Shown here piece by piece: positions 26,297-36,362 of a DNA stretch of 43,229 nucleotides. Within the stretch, counting starts at the first letter, position 1. Each line of letters begins with the position of its first letter. This DNA comes from Candidatus Gastranaerophilales bacterium (GTDB lineage Bacteria > Cyanobacteriota > Vampirovibrionia > Gastranaerophilales > Gastranaerophilaceae). Position numbers and translations under genes: made by a program. The notes beneath the pieces were generated by a model, which saw only the letters and a program-made list of their open reading frames with translations, made no database searches and had not been told where the DNA came from. The stretch spans positions 1-43,229 of the forward strand of contig CALUWE010000016.1 of assembly GCA_944324425.1 (NCBI GenBank), given 5' to 3'.

Positions 26297-27517
26297 TTAA
26301 ATCTGGTTGTATGCACCGAACAATGGCATATACAATGCTAATGCCAAGAACAATACAATACCGCCGATTACAATCAACATGAAAGGTTCAACCAATTTTG
26401 TGAATGTATCAATAATATCATCAAGTTTTTTGTCGATATAAACGGTACAATTATAAAGCATTTCGCCCAAACGACCTGATTGTTCACCGGTTGCAATCAT
26501 AAAGAGCATCATATTCGGTATTTGACCTGTTGATTTAAGAGCGGATGAAAGGTTTGTACCCTGTTGCACTCTGATTGCGGCAGCCGATATTGCGTCTCTT
26601 AAAACAGAGTTTTCAAGTGTTAAATTTGCCAAATATAAACAGTTAACAACAGGAATACCTGCATCGTATGCAACCTGTAAAACGGCCAAAAAGTTTGAAT
26701 AATTTGCAAATCTCATCAAGCTTGACAAAAGAGGAACCTTAAGAACAATTCTGTCCAAAATTCTTCTTGTAAATTCATTTTTGAAGATAAAAATAATCAA
26801 CCCCAGAAAAACAAGCACTGACGCCAATATTACATACCAAAATTCCTGAATAAAATGGCCTGCATCAATACAAATTCTTGTAACAAACGGCAATTTACCG
26901 CCTAAAGAATCAAACATTGATTCAAAAGCAGGGAATACAAACGCCAACATAATTGTAACAACAACAAGTGCCAGCAAAATAACAAAAACAGGATAAATCA
27001 AAGCGCCGATAACTTTGCCTTTAATCGCCGCTTGCTTTTTCAAAAGTTCAAGCATACGGCCCAATGTAATGTCAAGTTCACCGGAATCTTCCCCTGCTCT
27101 TGTTAAACCCGCATAAACCCTGCCGAATGCTTTTCTGTTTTTTTCCAAAGTTTCAGCCAAAGTTGAGCCGTTAACAATACTGCTTTTTATAACCGCACAA
27201 ACTTTTTTTACATTTTTTGTTTCGGCATTTTCTTCCATAAATGCCAATGTTTCAATAATCGGAATACCCGTTGCTGTCAATATTTGCAATGTTTGAGTAA
27301 AATCTATTTTATCCTTCAAAGGCAATTCAGGCAAAACATTTCTCTTGGCGGCAGCCCTTTTTTCTCTTGCCGTAAAATTTGTGTCTTCGGTAATTTTTAC
27401 GGGTGTTAAACCTTTTTTTCTTATTTCCGCTCTTGCAGATTGCAGGTCAAGTGCGTCAACCCTGCCTTTCACGGTATTTTTGCTCTTATTCATAGCAATA
27501 TAATTAAAACTGGGCAT
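26297..27517 (-). CDS. pilC: Type IV pilus / type II secretion inner-membrane platform protein PilC (GspF)
   Basis: This 406-residue polytopic platform protein couples the assembly ATPase to pilin insertion. The N-terminal FNYIAMNKSKNTVKGRVDA is typical. Two T2SSF domains follow, each with the hydrophobic pattern and conserved segments LAETLEKN and ARAGEDSGELD-like text (TRAGEDSGELDITLGRML, ~132-149). The second copy reads MIATGEQSGRLGEML. There are three to four membrane helices. Its ATG shares one base with the pilB stop. The length is typical. Confidence 0.95.
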   Translation of the reverse strand: MPSFNYIAMNKSKNTVKGRVDALDLQSARAEIRKKGLTPVKITEDTNFTAREKRAAAKRNVLPELPLKDKIDFTQTLQILTATGIPIIETLAFMEENAETKNVKKVCAVIKSSIVNGSTLAETLEKNRKAFGRVYAGLTRAGEDSGELDITLGRMLELLKKQAAIKGKVIGALIYPVFVILLALVVVTIMLAFVFPAFESMFDSLGGKLPFVTRICIDAGHFIQEFWYVILASVLVFLGLIIFIFKNEFTRRILDRIVLKVPLLSSLMRFANYSNFLAVLQVAYDAGIPVVNCLYLANLTLENSVLRDAISAAAIRVQQGTNLSSALKSTGQIPNMMLFMIATGEQSGRLGEMLYNCTVYIDKKLDDIIDTFTKLVEPFMLIVIGGIVLFLALALYMPLFGAYNQI

Positions 27518-29637
27518 TATTCACCTACCAATCCAAGAACCCTGACAAACTCTTCTATTGTGGTGTTACCTTCAATAATGTGCCTTATGCAGGATTCATT
27601 TAATGTTCTCATTCCGTTTTTAACAGCGTGTTCTTCAATTTCAATATCATGAGCATGAGCTGCGATTAATTTTTTAATTTCTTTTGTAACAACCAAAATT
27701 TCTAATAACGCTAAACGCCCTTTATAGCCTGTTCCGCCGCAATTTGGGCAGCCTTCGGCACGATAAAGAGTGGTTTCCATTAATTGTTTAATTCTCTCCG
27801 GGTCTGTTAAAATTTTTCTTGCATCTTCTTCTGTCGGTTTATATGGGCGTTTGCAATCAGGGCAAAGTTTTTTAACAAGCCTTTGAGCTAAAACACCGTT
27901 TAGGGTTGATGATATAAGATAATCTTTTGCACCCATTTCAATAAGCCTTGTAACGGTTGCAGCGGCCGAGTTGGTGTGGATTGTGGATAGTACAAAGTGC
28001 CCCGTCAGGGAAGCTGAAATTGCAACTTCCAAAGTTTCATAGTCTCTTATTTCACCAACCAAAATAACATCGGGGTCTTGCCTTAAAATTGCTCTCATAC
28101 AAGTGGCAAAAGTAATGCCTGCTTTTGGATTAACGGCAGATTGGTTAACCCCGTCCAATCTGATTTCGACAGGGTCTTCAATTGTTGTAATATTGCAATC
28201 GGGAGAGTTCATTGTTTTTAAAAGCGCATACAATGTTGTTGTTTTACCCGAACCTGTCGGACCTGATGTTAAAACAATACCGTTTGGAGCTGATGTTAAA
28301 AATTTGATTTTCTCAATATCATCAGGAAAGGCTCCGACAATTTTAATATCTTTCGTATAGCTGGCTTCAGCTCTCATTGAAGGCGCCAAGATTCTTATAA
28401 CTATCTTTTCTTTACCGTTAACAGGCAGAGTATTTATACGAAAGTCATAAGATTGTTGATTGTATTTGATTGTAAAGTTGCCGTCCTGCGGGCGTCTGTG
28501 TTCTGCAATGTTCATTTTTGCAAGAACTTTAAACCTTGATACAATTGAAGATTCCAAATAAGAGGGTATTCTTACGACTTCAACAAGGGTGCCGTCTATA
28601 CGATACCTTGTAACATACCCGTCCAGCCTCGGTTCAATATGAATATCGGACGCTCTTGAATCAATAGCTTGGGTTACAATCATATTTGCATATTTTGCAG
28701 CATCTGAACTTATTTCATCAATATCCGATTGAACTTTTTGCCATAAGGTTTGCTCGCCGGGGCCCGTATCGCTTGAAGCCGCCAATTGCTCAGTTAAAAC
28801 TTCAAGTTCTGTTTTTTCTTTCTTAAAGACCTGTTTCTTTTCTTCGGGCTTCTTGGCTTTTTTGTAATATTGTTCTACATATCTTTCATATTCAAGGCTT
28901 GTTACCATTAAAATTGCAGGTTTTAAACCTGTCATGCCTATAATTTGGTTGATGGTTTCGGTATCTTTCGGGTTAACCATACCGACAGTTAAAGTTTTTG
29001 AATTATATGATAAAGGAATAACTTTATGTTCCAAAACAAAATCATCTGAAAGACAAGTGATGGAATCGGGTAAAGATGCCAACTGGTCTTCTTGCGCCAT
29101 ATTAATCTGCATTTGAGCAGCAAGTGCATCTTTTAATTGTTTAATTGTAATGTAGCCTAATTTTACCAAGGTTGAGCCCAAAGGCAGCCCTGAATTTTTA
29201 GATTCAATTAAAGCCTGTTGAACTTGTTCCTCTGTTAAAAGTTTTTCCTCGACAAGAATTTGTCCGATTTTTTTTGTCTGCGGAGATTTAACCTGATTTA
29301 TATCACCGGTCTTTTGAACGGAAGCATCTTCAATTAAAGCTTCTTCTGTTTCAACAGGTTCGCTTTGAGGATACACTTTTTTTACAATATCCGATAAAAG
29401 CAAATTAAAATTAGCCGGCGACACCGAAATGTATTCGACATTGCCTGCTTGCACTTTTTGTTTGATATATGAGGCAACAACCTGTTTGTCTCCATCCTGC
29501 GAAATAACCGAATATAGCGCATTATTTTGAACAGCAATCGGTATAAAACGCAACTCCATCAGTTTAGCTTTATCAAATTGCTTAACTAAATCGGTATTTA
29601 TTCTATTTAACAGTTTGGATAAGTATTCATTGTTCAT
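27517..29637 (-). CDS. pilB: Type IV pilus / type II secretion assembly ATPase PilB (GspE)
   Basis: This is a 706-residue hexameric ATPase that powers pilus extension. After ~110 unassigned residues, an MshEN/GspE N-terminal domain begins at KIGQILVEEKLLTEEQVQQAL (~125-145). The ATPase core has the Walker A GPTGSGKTTT (~463-472), Asp box and Walker B GEIRDYETLEVAI, and the His box STIHTNSAAATVTRL. The zinc tetracysteine site is CPDC and CPNC near 590-635. It is longer than the usual ~560-600 because of the N-terminal addition, which contains a QTKKIGQ linker. It lies between pilQ (33 bases) and pilC (overlap). No PilT retraction ATPase is seen in the window. Confidence 0.95.
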   Translation of the reverse strand: MNNEYLSKLLNRINTDLVKQFDKAKLMELRFIPIAVQNNALYSVISQDGDKQVVASYIKQKVQAGNVEYISVSPANFNLLLSDIVKKVYPQSEPVETEEALIEDASVQKTGDINQVKSPQTKKIGQILVEEKLLTEEQVQQALIESKNSGLPLGSTLVKLGYITIKQLKDALAAQMQINMAQEDQLASLPDSITCLSDDFVLEHKVIPLSYNSKTLTVGMVNPKDTETINQIIGMTGLKPAILMVTSLEYERYVEQYYKKAKKPEEKKQVFKKEKTELEVLTEQLAASSDTGPGEQTLWQKVQSDIDEISSDAAKYANMIVTQAIDSRASDIHIEPRLDGYVTRYRIDGTLVEVVRIPSYLESSIVSRFKVLAKMNIAEHRRPQDGNFTIKYNQQSYDFRINTLPVNGKEKIVIRILAPSMRAEASYTKDIKIVGAFPDDIEKIKFLTSAPNGIVLTSGPTGSGKTTTLYALLKTMNSPDCNITTIEDPVEIRLDGVNQSAVNPKAGITFATCMRAILRQDPDVILVGEIRDYETLEVAISASLTGHFVLSTIHTNSAAATVTRLIEMGAKDYLISSTLNGVLAQRLVKKLCPDCKRPYKPTEEDARKILTDPERIKQLMETTLYRAEGCPNCGGTGYKGRLALLEILVVTKEIKKLIAAHAHDIEIEEHAVKNGMRTLNESCIRHIIEGNTTIEEFVRVLGLVGE

Positions 29638-29670
29638 TTTCTTGTTTAACTCAAGGATTCAATTTGTAAA

Positions 29671-31566
29671 TCAAAGATGCGGAGCGCCTTCCTTCTTCAA
29701 GTTGTTTATTTGATCCTGAGAATATACAATGTGAGGAGTAATTAATATTACAAGCTCTTCTTTTGTCATAATGCTGGATGTACTTCTGAAGAATGTACCA
29801 AGCAAGGGTAAATCACCCAAAATAGGCATCTTAGTTACTTCATTGGTTTCATTTTCCTGAATCAAACCTGCAAGAACGAGCGTTTCGCCGTCTTTAACCC
29901 TGACATTTTCAAGTTCCAAGCTTCTTCTTGATAATAATGTATAGTCATCAGTACCGCCTGCACGGGTTGAATAGCTTGGTTTCAAATTCATTACCACATA
30001 TCCTTCAGGAGAAATAAAAGGAACTATCTCAACCTGAATACCCATATCCGAACCGATATCGTAAGTAACGTTTGTGATTGCTTGCAACGAAGATGTTCCT
30101 TCGCTGAATTGTCTTTTAACAGATTTTACGTAGTCTGTTGTAAGGTCGATTGTTGATTTCTTGCCGTTTGTAACCATAACTTTAGGACTTGCAAGAACTC
30201 TGCCTTTACCGTTATTGATTAAATAGTTCAAGGACATTACAATAGGGCCCCAGCCTCTGTGTCTGTTTACCGTATATTTGAGTTCGCCCTCTTCGTCAAC
30301 AACGTTGTAACTGTTTCCTTTAAAGAAAGTAGGTGCCCATTGGTTTGTTGTAAAACCGTTTGTGCCGTTGAAATTAAAACCGCCCAACGGAGTCCAAACC
30401 ATCCAATCAGTGCTGAATGCTTTTGAACCGTTTTCTGATAATTGAATTAAAGATAATTCAATATATGCCATAGGCTGTTTTTTATCGTGGAGTTTGATAA
30501 AGCCTTCAATCATCTTAACCTGTTCTCTTGAACCTCCGTACGTTGCAACGGTGCCAAGCGCAGGGAAATATGCAACGGTTAGAGGGTTTGATGTGTAATT
30601 AACCAAATCATCTGTTTCTTCGCTTGTTTCAATTGTTCCGTTATTTTCTCCGACAACGCAAACGGTATAGCCGCCGCCAAGCTGAATTTCATCTTCATTG
30701 CCGCCGCCTCTGGAATCTACACTAATAGAAACGCCTTGGTTTGCTCCGCCTTCCGATCTATCGGATAAAATTGTATCGCAAATAGTAGCCGCCATTTCCT
30801 GAGGAGAAATATGGTTGACGGGGAACACATTCATCATCGGCTTAACGTCAAGTTTTGCAAGAATTTTCTTAATAAGAGCTTCGTCTTCTTCCGTACCAAA
30901 AACCATAAGTTCATTTTTGTTAGCGTTTATTGCTACAACCGGAACGGAAGAAATACCTTGATATTTACCGTTAAATACCGTTTTATTAACAAAATCCGCA
31001 ATTGATTGAGCGCTTACGTATTTAACGGGAATTGTGGTAAAGTTTTGTCTTGCATAGCTTAAATCTTTTGCTGCACTTTTTGATGCAATAATAATATTGT
31101 TATCTTGTCTGATGTAAGTAAGTTCGCACGCATCCAGTACAAATTCAAGAGCAGTGTTAATGGGCACATCTTTAAGGTCAAGTGTAACTTCACCCCTTAC
31201 CGTATTATGGAAAATGATGTTCATATTTGCTTTGTCTGCAAACATTCTTAAAACTTGTTTGACATCCGCATCTCTTAAAGAAAGGGTTACTTTTTTTGTG
31301 CTGCCCGCAATTTGAATGTTGCCTGTCAATCTTGTTGTTGAAGGAACACTTAAAGCTTCGGGGTCATTAGCATCAATTATATATTTTTCGCTTGTTTTTT
31401 CGTCTTCATACAAATTTGTATTAACATCTTCCACCTTAACATCTTTTGCATTGAGCGCAAGTTTCGGATTGTCTGCAAATGAAGCCCAAGCACACTGGCC
31501 GATGGCAGTTATGATTGCCAAAGACAATGCCAAATGAATTAAACCCTTCTTACTTACTGTAAACAT
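29671..31566 (-). CDS. pilQ: Type IV pilus / type II secretion secretin PilQ (GspD)
   Basis: This is an outer-membrane secretin of 631 residues from the ATG at 31566. A TTG at 31575 is nearer the AGGAG site (1 base) and is less likely. It has a signal peptide (~1-25, ending CAWA), then an STN domain (KKVTLSLRDADVKQVLRMFADK). Two NolW-type N domains follow (TTIPVKYVSAQSIADFV and NVFPVNHISPQEMAATI). The C-terminal secretin barrel has LENVRVKDGETLVLAGLIQE and PILGDLPLLGTFFRS, and ends with ELVILITPHIV. It implies a diderm envelope. Adjacent genes are the PilP-like protein and pilB. Confidence 0.94.
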   Translation of the reverse strand: MFTVSKKGLIHLALSLAIITAIGQCAWASFADNPKLALNAKDVKVEDVNTNLYEDEKTSEKYIIDANDPEALSVPSTTRLTGNIQIAGSTKKVTLSLRDADVKQVLRMFADKANMNIIFHNTVRGEVTLDLKDVPINTALEFVLDACELTYIRQDNNIIIASKSAAKDLSYARQNFTTIPVKYVSAQSIADFVNKTVFNGKYQGISSVPVVAINANKNELMVFGTEEDEALIKKILAKLDVKPMMNVFPVNHISPQEMAATICDTILSDRSEGGANQGVSISVDSRGGGNEDEIQLGGGYTVCVVGENNGTIETSEETDDLVNYTSNPLTVAYFPALGTVATYGGSREQVKMIEGFIKLHDKKQPMAYIELSLIQLSENGSKAFSTDWMVWTPLGGFNFNGTNGFTTNQWAPTFFKGNSYNVVDEEGELKYTVNRHRGWGPIVMSLNYLINNGKGRVLASPKVMVTNGKKSTIDLTTDYVKSVKRQFSEGTSSLQAITNVTYDIGSDMGIQVEIVPFISPEGYVVMNLKPSYSTRAGGTDDYTLLSRRSLELENVRVKDGETLVLAGLIQENETNEVTKMPILGDLPLLGTFFRSTSSIMTKEELVILITPHIVYSQDQINNLKKEGAPHL

Positions 31567-31589
31567 CTTTATCAAACTCCTGATTGTTA

Positions 31590-33056
31590 TTATTTTGTAC
31601 TTATTTCAATATCGTCAGCAGAAATGTACTGTCTTGTTTTTCCGCTGTATTTCATTTGCCTCGACTGAGGTATTTCGCCAATGTTAAACGCTTCGCCCAC
31701 ATAGGCTTTATATACATTGGCACCGTTTGCAATCTGTACATATTCCTTGGTTATTTGCTTAACTGAATATGTATCTATTTTGTCGCCTTTCTGGACAAAG
31801 TAATCATTGCCGTCAAATTTCAAAATTGCTGACGGCCTTTCCGAATCATACATAATACCTGAAACAACGATTGAAAGAAGCTTTCTTCCCGCAATGGCTT
31901 CCGGCGAATTCACATCAACATCGGGCGGCAGCGATAAATCTCCGCCCATAGCTAAAGAGCCGTCTTCGCTGAACAAAGACGAAGGCATAAACGGATTTGA
32001 TCTTCCGCTTGCTTGAACAGATACTACAACCTTTTTGTCTTTATCTTCTTTCTTTGATGTTTTTTCGGATTTATTTTCAAGTTTATTGATTAATTCTTCC
32101 GTTTGTTTTTGCATTTCTGCCGCATCATCTATATTTTCATTCGGCATCTGATAATTGGATTCGGTTGATGTTGCAAGCTCTTCACTTGATGAATTACCCG
32201 CAATATTTGGGAAGAAGAAGTGCAGCACGAGCATTATAAAGACAAACAAGCCTACAAGACCCAATGCCACAAATACAAAAACATTTATTTTTTCTTTTTT
32301 CTGATATACAGGCTGGATTTCCGAGTCTTCCTGCTCGTTAATTTCAGGGAGCTTGGCTTCTTCTCTGCCAAATGCTTCAGGCTCTTCTTCGCTCAAATCT
32401 TCCGAAGTATCATTATCGGGGCCGTCAAATTGTTCAGCAACATTAACAGGTTCACCTGAAACAGCTTCATCTAAAGGAGCTTCAACTTCCTTTTTAAAAT
32501 CTCCTTTGCTGTTAATTTCCAAAATATCATCCAAATTGCCTTCGGAATATGTTGAAGGTGAATCATTTTTGACATCCAAAAGGCTCAAAAGTTCATCGTC
32601 AACAACATCTGATAAGTCTTCTCCGCTTGCAATATCCGCAGCCTTTTCGGTTAAAATGTCATCGTCTGACAAAACGCTTAAAATATCATCTTCAGCCAAA
32701 GCCGCCCCGCTTGTTTGAGGGGCTTCTTCCTGCACATTTTCCTGAACATCGCCAATATCGGCGTCGTCTTTATCTAAACTGTTTACATAGTTTGTTGCGG
32801 CTTCTTTAAGGTTAAAATCTTCTTTTGCCGGTTCTAAAACATTATCTTCCGACAAAGTTGACATATCAAAATCCGCAATATCGCCTTTTGTTGCCGGCTC
32901 GCCTTTTTCCGCATCGTCGGAATTAACAATGAGGCTTGACAGATCGTCATTATCATCGGTATTCAACAAATCTTCCCAAGAAATTGCGCCCGTGTCGCCG
33001 TCATCGGGAAGGTTATTTTTATCATCTTTTTCTAATTCATTTCCATCAAATTGCAT
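31590..33056 (-). CDS. PilP/GspC-like pilus alignment protein with long acidic N-terminus
   Basis: This is a 488-residue bitopic protein. Residues 1 to ~255 are very acidic and low-complexity, with repeats of the type ILSVLSDDDIL and DELLSLLDV, probably disordered and cytoplasmic. A single membrane helix follows (~260-280, VFVALGLVGLFVFIMLVLHF). After a Lys/Glu linker, the C-terminal ~100 residues fit the HR domain of PilP/GspC: GRKLLSIVVSGIMYDSE, AILKFDGNDYFVQKGDKID and a VKQITKEYVQI strand, which would dock on the secretin. It is the first gene of the pilus run, 23 bases before pilQ. No PilM, PilN or PilO lies upstream, and the acidic half may stand in for some of their contacts. No strong Shine-Dalgarno is seen. 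Confidence 0.75.
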   Translation of the reverse strand: MQFDGNELEKDDKNNLPDDGDTGAISWEDLLNTDDNDDLSSLIVNSDDAEKGEPATKGDIADFDMSTLSEDNVLEPAKEDFNLKEAATNYVNSLDKDDADIGDVQENVQEEAPQTSGAALAEDDILSVLSDDDILTEKAADIASGEDLSDVVDDELLSLLDVKNDSPSTYSEGNLDDILEINSKGDFKKEVEAPLDEAVSGEPVNVAEQFDGPDNDTSEDLSEEEPEAFGREEAKLPEINEQEDSEIQPVYQKKEKINVFVFVALGLVGLFVFIMLVLHFFFPNIAGNSSSEELATSTESNYQMPNENIDDAAEMQKQTEELINKLENKSEKTSKKEDKDKKVVVSVQASGRSNPFMPSSLFSEDGSLAMGGDLSLPPDVDVNSPEAIAGRKLLSIVVSGIMYDSERPSAILKFDGNDYFVQKGDKIDTYSVKQITKEYVQIANGANVYKAYVGEAFNIGEIPQSRQMKYSGKTRQYISADDIEISTK

Positions 33057-33184
33057 CGTTTGTAGCTTTCTTATACAATTCAGATACTTTTTTCTCTAGA
33101 GTACAATTTCTATAATACTAGTATCTTATAATTCTTTCTAATTTTCATTACAGAAGGCAAAAATCAACCAAATGTACTAATTTT

Positions 33185-34465
33185 TTAATCGTATTCGCCC
33201 GTGTATGTCATTTCTAAATTTGCGATGTAAATTGTATCCCCTTCCGAAAGGCCCAAACTCCTTAATTTATCAAACACTCCCATTGAATCAAGAATATTTG
33301 TAAGCCTTCTTATCTGTCTTATATTTTTTATATCGGTAACACTCACTAATCTTCTTATTTTACCACCATCCACGGAATATGTGTTTTTGTTAAGTTTAAC
33401 AGCCTCGTAACTGCTGTCGTCGTTATCGTCAAAACCTTTATCTTCAGTAACATTCAGCTCAATGGAAGGAGCCGGAATTTCATCAAATTTTTTGTAAACA
33501 TAGTTTAATAATTCTTTTACGCCAAAACCCGTAACGGCAGAAACAACAAAGGTGTTTTCATTTAATTTTAAAAATTCTTCTTTTAGTTTTTGAATATCTT
33601 CTTCCATCATGGCATCAGCTTTATTTAGCATGACTATTTGAAACCTTGAAGATAATTCTTTTGAATAATTTAAAAGCTCATTGTTAATTTTTTTATAATT
33701 TTCAACAGGGTTTTCTTCTGTCATATCAACAACATGAATAAAAAATTTACATCTTTCAACGTGCCTTAAAAATTCATACCCCAAACCAACCCCTAAATGG
33801 GCGCCTTCGATTAACCCCGGTATATCTGCCACAACAAAATTGTTGCCATCGGGGTTTTTAACAACACCTAAATTAGGAATAAGAGTTGTAAACGGGTAAT
33901 CCGCTATTTTTGGTTTGGCTGATGAAATTCTAGATATAAAGCTTGATTTGCCCGCATTTGGCATACCCAATAAGCCAATATCGGCTATTAATTTTAATTC
34001 AAGCTCTAATTCTCTTTCAACTGATGCTTCACCGGGTTCTGAAAATTGAGGAGCGCGAGAAGTTGAAGTTGCAAATTTTGCGTTTCCTCTGCCGCCGCGG
34101 CCGCCTTTTGCAACCATTATTGTTTTTTTATCTTCGTTCATATCGGCAATGATGTCGCCCGTTTTTAAATCTCTGACAATTGTTCCCACAGGCACTTTTA
34201 CATAAATATCTTTGCCGTTTTTGCCGTATTGGTTTTTAATTCTGCCGTTTTCGCCGTTTTGAGCCTGAAAAATTGATTTATAGGTAAAATCCAACAAAGT
34301 TGTCATGTTGGTATCCGCAACAAAATAAACGCTGCCGCCGTCTCCCCCGTCGCCGCCATCCGGGCCGCCTTTATCAACATATTTTTCTCTATGCCATGCA
34401 ACAGCGCCGTTACCGCCTTTTCCTGATTCAACTTTTACTTTTACTTTATCTATAAATTGTGCCAA
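33185..34465 (-). CDS. obgE: GTPase ObgE/CgtA
   Basis: This is a 426-residue ribosome- and stress-associated GTPase. The glycine-rich Obg domain (1-157) has DKVKVKVESGKGGNGAVAWHRE, GGDGGDGGSVYF and GGRGGRGNAKFA. The G domain has GMPNAGKSS (~165-173), DIPGLIEGAHLG and NKAD. A C-terminal OCT domain (~355-415) ends it, as in cyanobacterial and Gram-positive forms. The start is TTG at 34465, supported by AAGGAAC five bases upstream. It is divergent from grpE. The 128-base gap on its 3' side leads to the pilus operon and shows no strong terminator. Confidence 0.96.
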   Translation of the reverse strand: MAQFIDKVKVKVESGKGGNGAVAWHREKYVDKGGPDGGDGGDGGSVYFVADTNMTTLLDFTYKSIFQAQNGENGRIKNQYGKNGKDIYVKVPVGTIVRDLKTGDIIADMNEDKKTIMVAKGGRGGRGNAKFATSTSRAPQFSEPGEASVERELELELKLIADIGLLGMPNAGKSSFISRISSAKPKIADYPFTTLIPNLGVVKNPDGNNFVVADIPGLIEGAHLGVGLGYEFLRHVERCKFFIHVVDMTEENPVENYKKINNELLNYSKELSSRFQIVMLNKADAMMEEDIQKLKEEFLKLNENTFVVSAVTGFGVKELLNYVYKKFDEIPAPSIELNVTEDKGFDDNDDSSYEAVKLNKNTYSVDGGKIRRLVSVTDIKNIRQIRRLTNILDSMGVFDKLRSLGLSEGDTIYIANLEMTYTGEYD

Positions 34466-34583
34466 AACTTGTTCCTTGATTATATTCTTACCATTTAAGT
34501 TTACAATAAGGCAAAACCAATGGCAATAAAAGACAAACCTTGATTTTAACTTTTTTAAAATATTAATAAATAATTAAATTAAA

Positions 34584-34611
34584 TAGACAAAAAGATTTGA
34601 TAATCTATAAT
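34584..34611 (+). promoter_or_regulatory. Sigma-70 type promoter of grpE-dnaJ
   Basis: TAGACA (34584-34589), a 16-base spacer and TATAAT (34606-34611) lie 46 bases before the grpE start. This is the best primary-sigma promoter in the window. No CIRCE element (TTAGCACTC inverted repeat) is present, so HrcA control is not indicated. Confidence 0.65.
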
Positions 34612-34656
34612 GTAATTATTGTCTTAAAAAGTGTGATAATAAGGAGTTAAAACTTT

Positions 34657-35223
34657 ATGTCCGATGATAAAACACAGTCAAACCCCTTTGCTGAAAACGA
34701 AGAAATTAAAGAAGAAGAAATAAAAGAAGAAATCAAAGAAGAAGAAATAGAATCAAAAGAAGAAGAACTTAAAAAAGAATTAGAAGATATAAACAACAAA
34801 TATATAAGACTGGCAGCAGATTTTGACAATTACAGAAAACGCCAAATGCAAGAGAGAGAAAGTCTTTTAAAATATGGCGCTGAAGATACATTGAAAAAAA
34901 TTATCCCCGTTTTGGATACTTTGGAAAGAGCCAAAAATTCAATAGAAAAAACAGAAGATATAAAAACCGTTAAAGAATCTTATGAAATTTGCACAAAGCA
35001 ATTTATTGAAATTTTGGAAAAAATCGGCCTGAAAAAAATTGAAGCTAAAGATAAACCTTTTGACCCTAATATTATGGAAGCCGTTATGCAGACAAAAACA
35101 AATGATGTTGAACCGCATACGGTAATTGCAGAACTTCAGGCAGGGTATCAGTTGCACGACAGGGTTTTAAGGCCGACTATGGTAAATGTTGCGGTTGAAG
35201 ATGATGAGGAAAACAAAGAATAA
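34657..35223 (+). CDS. grpE: Nucleotide exchange factor GrpE
   Basis: This 188-residue co-chaperone releases ADP from DnaK. The N-terminal ~45 residues are an unusual Glu/Lys repeat ([17 protein letters not shown]), which extends the dimer coiled coil. The core follows with [14 protein letters not shown], then [20 protein letters not shown] and the C-terminal head [24 protein letters not shown], the standard GrpE signature. The Shine-Dalgarno is AAGGAG. It overlaps dnaJ by one base (TAATG). dnaK and hrcA are absent from this locus. Confidence 0.96.
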   Translation: MSDDKTQSNPFAENEEIKEEEIKEEIKEEEIESKEEELKKELEDINNKYIRLAADFDNYRKRQMQERESLLKYGAEDTLKKIIPVLDTLERAKNSIEKTEDIKTVKESYEICTKQFIEILEKIGLKKIEAKDKPFDPNIMEAVMQTKTNDVEPHTVIAELQAGYQLHDRVLRPTMVNVAVEDDEENKE

Positions 35224-36350
35224 TGGACTATTATGAAATTTTAGGAGTTGAGAAAACCGCAACAAAAGAAGAAATAAAATCGGCATTCAGAAAAAAAGCG
35301 AGGCAATTGCACCCCGATGTAAATAAAGCCCCCGATGCGGAAGAAAGATTTAAAGAGCTTGGAAAAGCTTATGAAGTTCTATCCGATGATGAAAAAAGAC
35401 AAGTTTATGACAGATACGGTGAAGACGGCATAAATAATTCGGGCTTTGGCGGCGGCGGGCCGTTTGAATATGGCTTTGGCGGCCTGAATGATATTTTTGA
35501 AGCCTTCTTTGGCGGTGGAATGGGCGGTTTTTCTTCAAGACAAAGAGACCCAAATGCCCCCGTCCAAGGTGATGACCTTAGAATGGATATTCAAATTGAT
35601 TTTAAAGATGCCATTTTTGGGGTTGAAAAAGAAATCAAAATCAAACACTTAGAAACTTGTGAAGAGTGCAACGGTACAGGTAAAGATAAAAACGCAAAAC
35701 AAACCACCTGTAAAACCTGCAACGGCATGGGGAGAGTTCAGCAAAATACAAGAACAATTTTGGGAAATTTCACATCCGTTACCACTTGCCCGAATTGTAA
35801 CGGCACAGGAATTGACCCTTCATCTTATTGCAAAAAATGCAAAGGAAGAGGAGCGGTTCAAAAAGAAAAAGTTGCAAAAATTAAAATCCCGAAAGGCGTA
35901 GATTCGGGCTCAAGAATTCGCCTTGCAAATGAAGGCGATGCAGGCAAAAACGGCGGCAGACCCGGAGATTTATATATTGTTTTATATGTAAAAGAATCGA
36001 ATGAATTTATAAGAGACGGCGTTGATATTCATACCGTTCTTGAAATTTCAATGCCGCAAGCGGTTTTGGGAGATGAAGTTATTGTAAACACGGTTGACGG
36101 CGAAGAAAAACTTCATATACCAAGCGGTATTGAAAACTTAGAAAAACTTTTAATAAAAGGGAAAGGTGTCCCATACCTTGGTAAGGAAGGACAAAGGGGC
36201 AACCATTATGTTACAATTAAAATAAACACACCTAAAAAACTCACAAAAGAGGAAGAAGAACTTTATAAAAAACTTTTTGAAATTTCAAAAAGAAATGACT
36301 CGGATAAAAAAAGCGGTATAATGGATAAAGTTAAAACCGTTTTTAAATAA
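35223..36350 (+). CDS. dnaJ: Chaperone protein DnaJ
   Basis: This is a 375-residue type I Hsp40. The J domain has HPD at residues 30-32. A Gly/Phe-rich linker follows (~75-110, [13 protein letters not shown]). Four CxxCxGxG zinc repeats come next ([32 protein letters not shown]), then the substrate-binding C-terminal domains with [11 protein letters not shown] and the GKGVPYLG segment. The length is typical. Translation is coupled to grpE, and the exported propeller gene follows 12 bases later. Confidence 0.97.
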   Translation: MDYYEILGVEKTATKEEIKSAFRKKARQLHPDVNKAPDAEERFKELGKAYEVLSDDEKRQVYDRYGEDGINNSGFGGGGPFEYGFGGLNDIFEAFFGGGMGGFSSRQRDPNAPVQGDDLRMDIQIDFKDAIFGVEKEIKIKHLETCEECNGTGKDKNAKQTTCKTCNGMGRVQQNTRTILGNFTSVTTCPNCNGTGIDPSSYCKKCKGRGAVQKEKVAKIKIPKGVDSGSRIRLANEGDAGKNGGRPGDLYIVLYVKESNEFIRDGVDIHTVLEISMPQAVLGDEVIVNTVDGEEKLHIPSGIENLEKLLIKGKGVPYLGKEGQRGNHYVTIKINTPKKLTKEEEELYKKLFEISKRNDSDKKSGIMDKVKTVFK

Positions 36351-36362
36351 ATTGGGGGATAG

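Noticed and set aside
32353-32718. Plus-strand Ser-rich open frame opposite the acidic arm of the PilP-like gene
   Set aside because: Serine-rich antisense of an Asp/Glu/Leu-rich repeat region; no start signal and no independent support.
34466-34656. HrcA/CIRCE control of grpE-dnaJ
   Set aside because: No TTAGCACTC-N9-GAGTGCTAA element is present in the divergent gap; only a primary-sigma-type promoter is visible.
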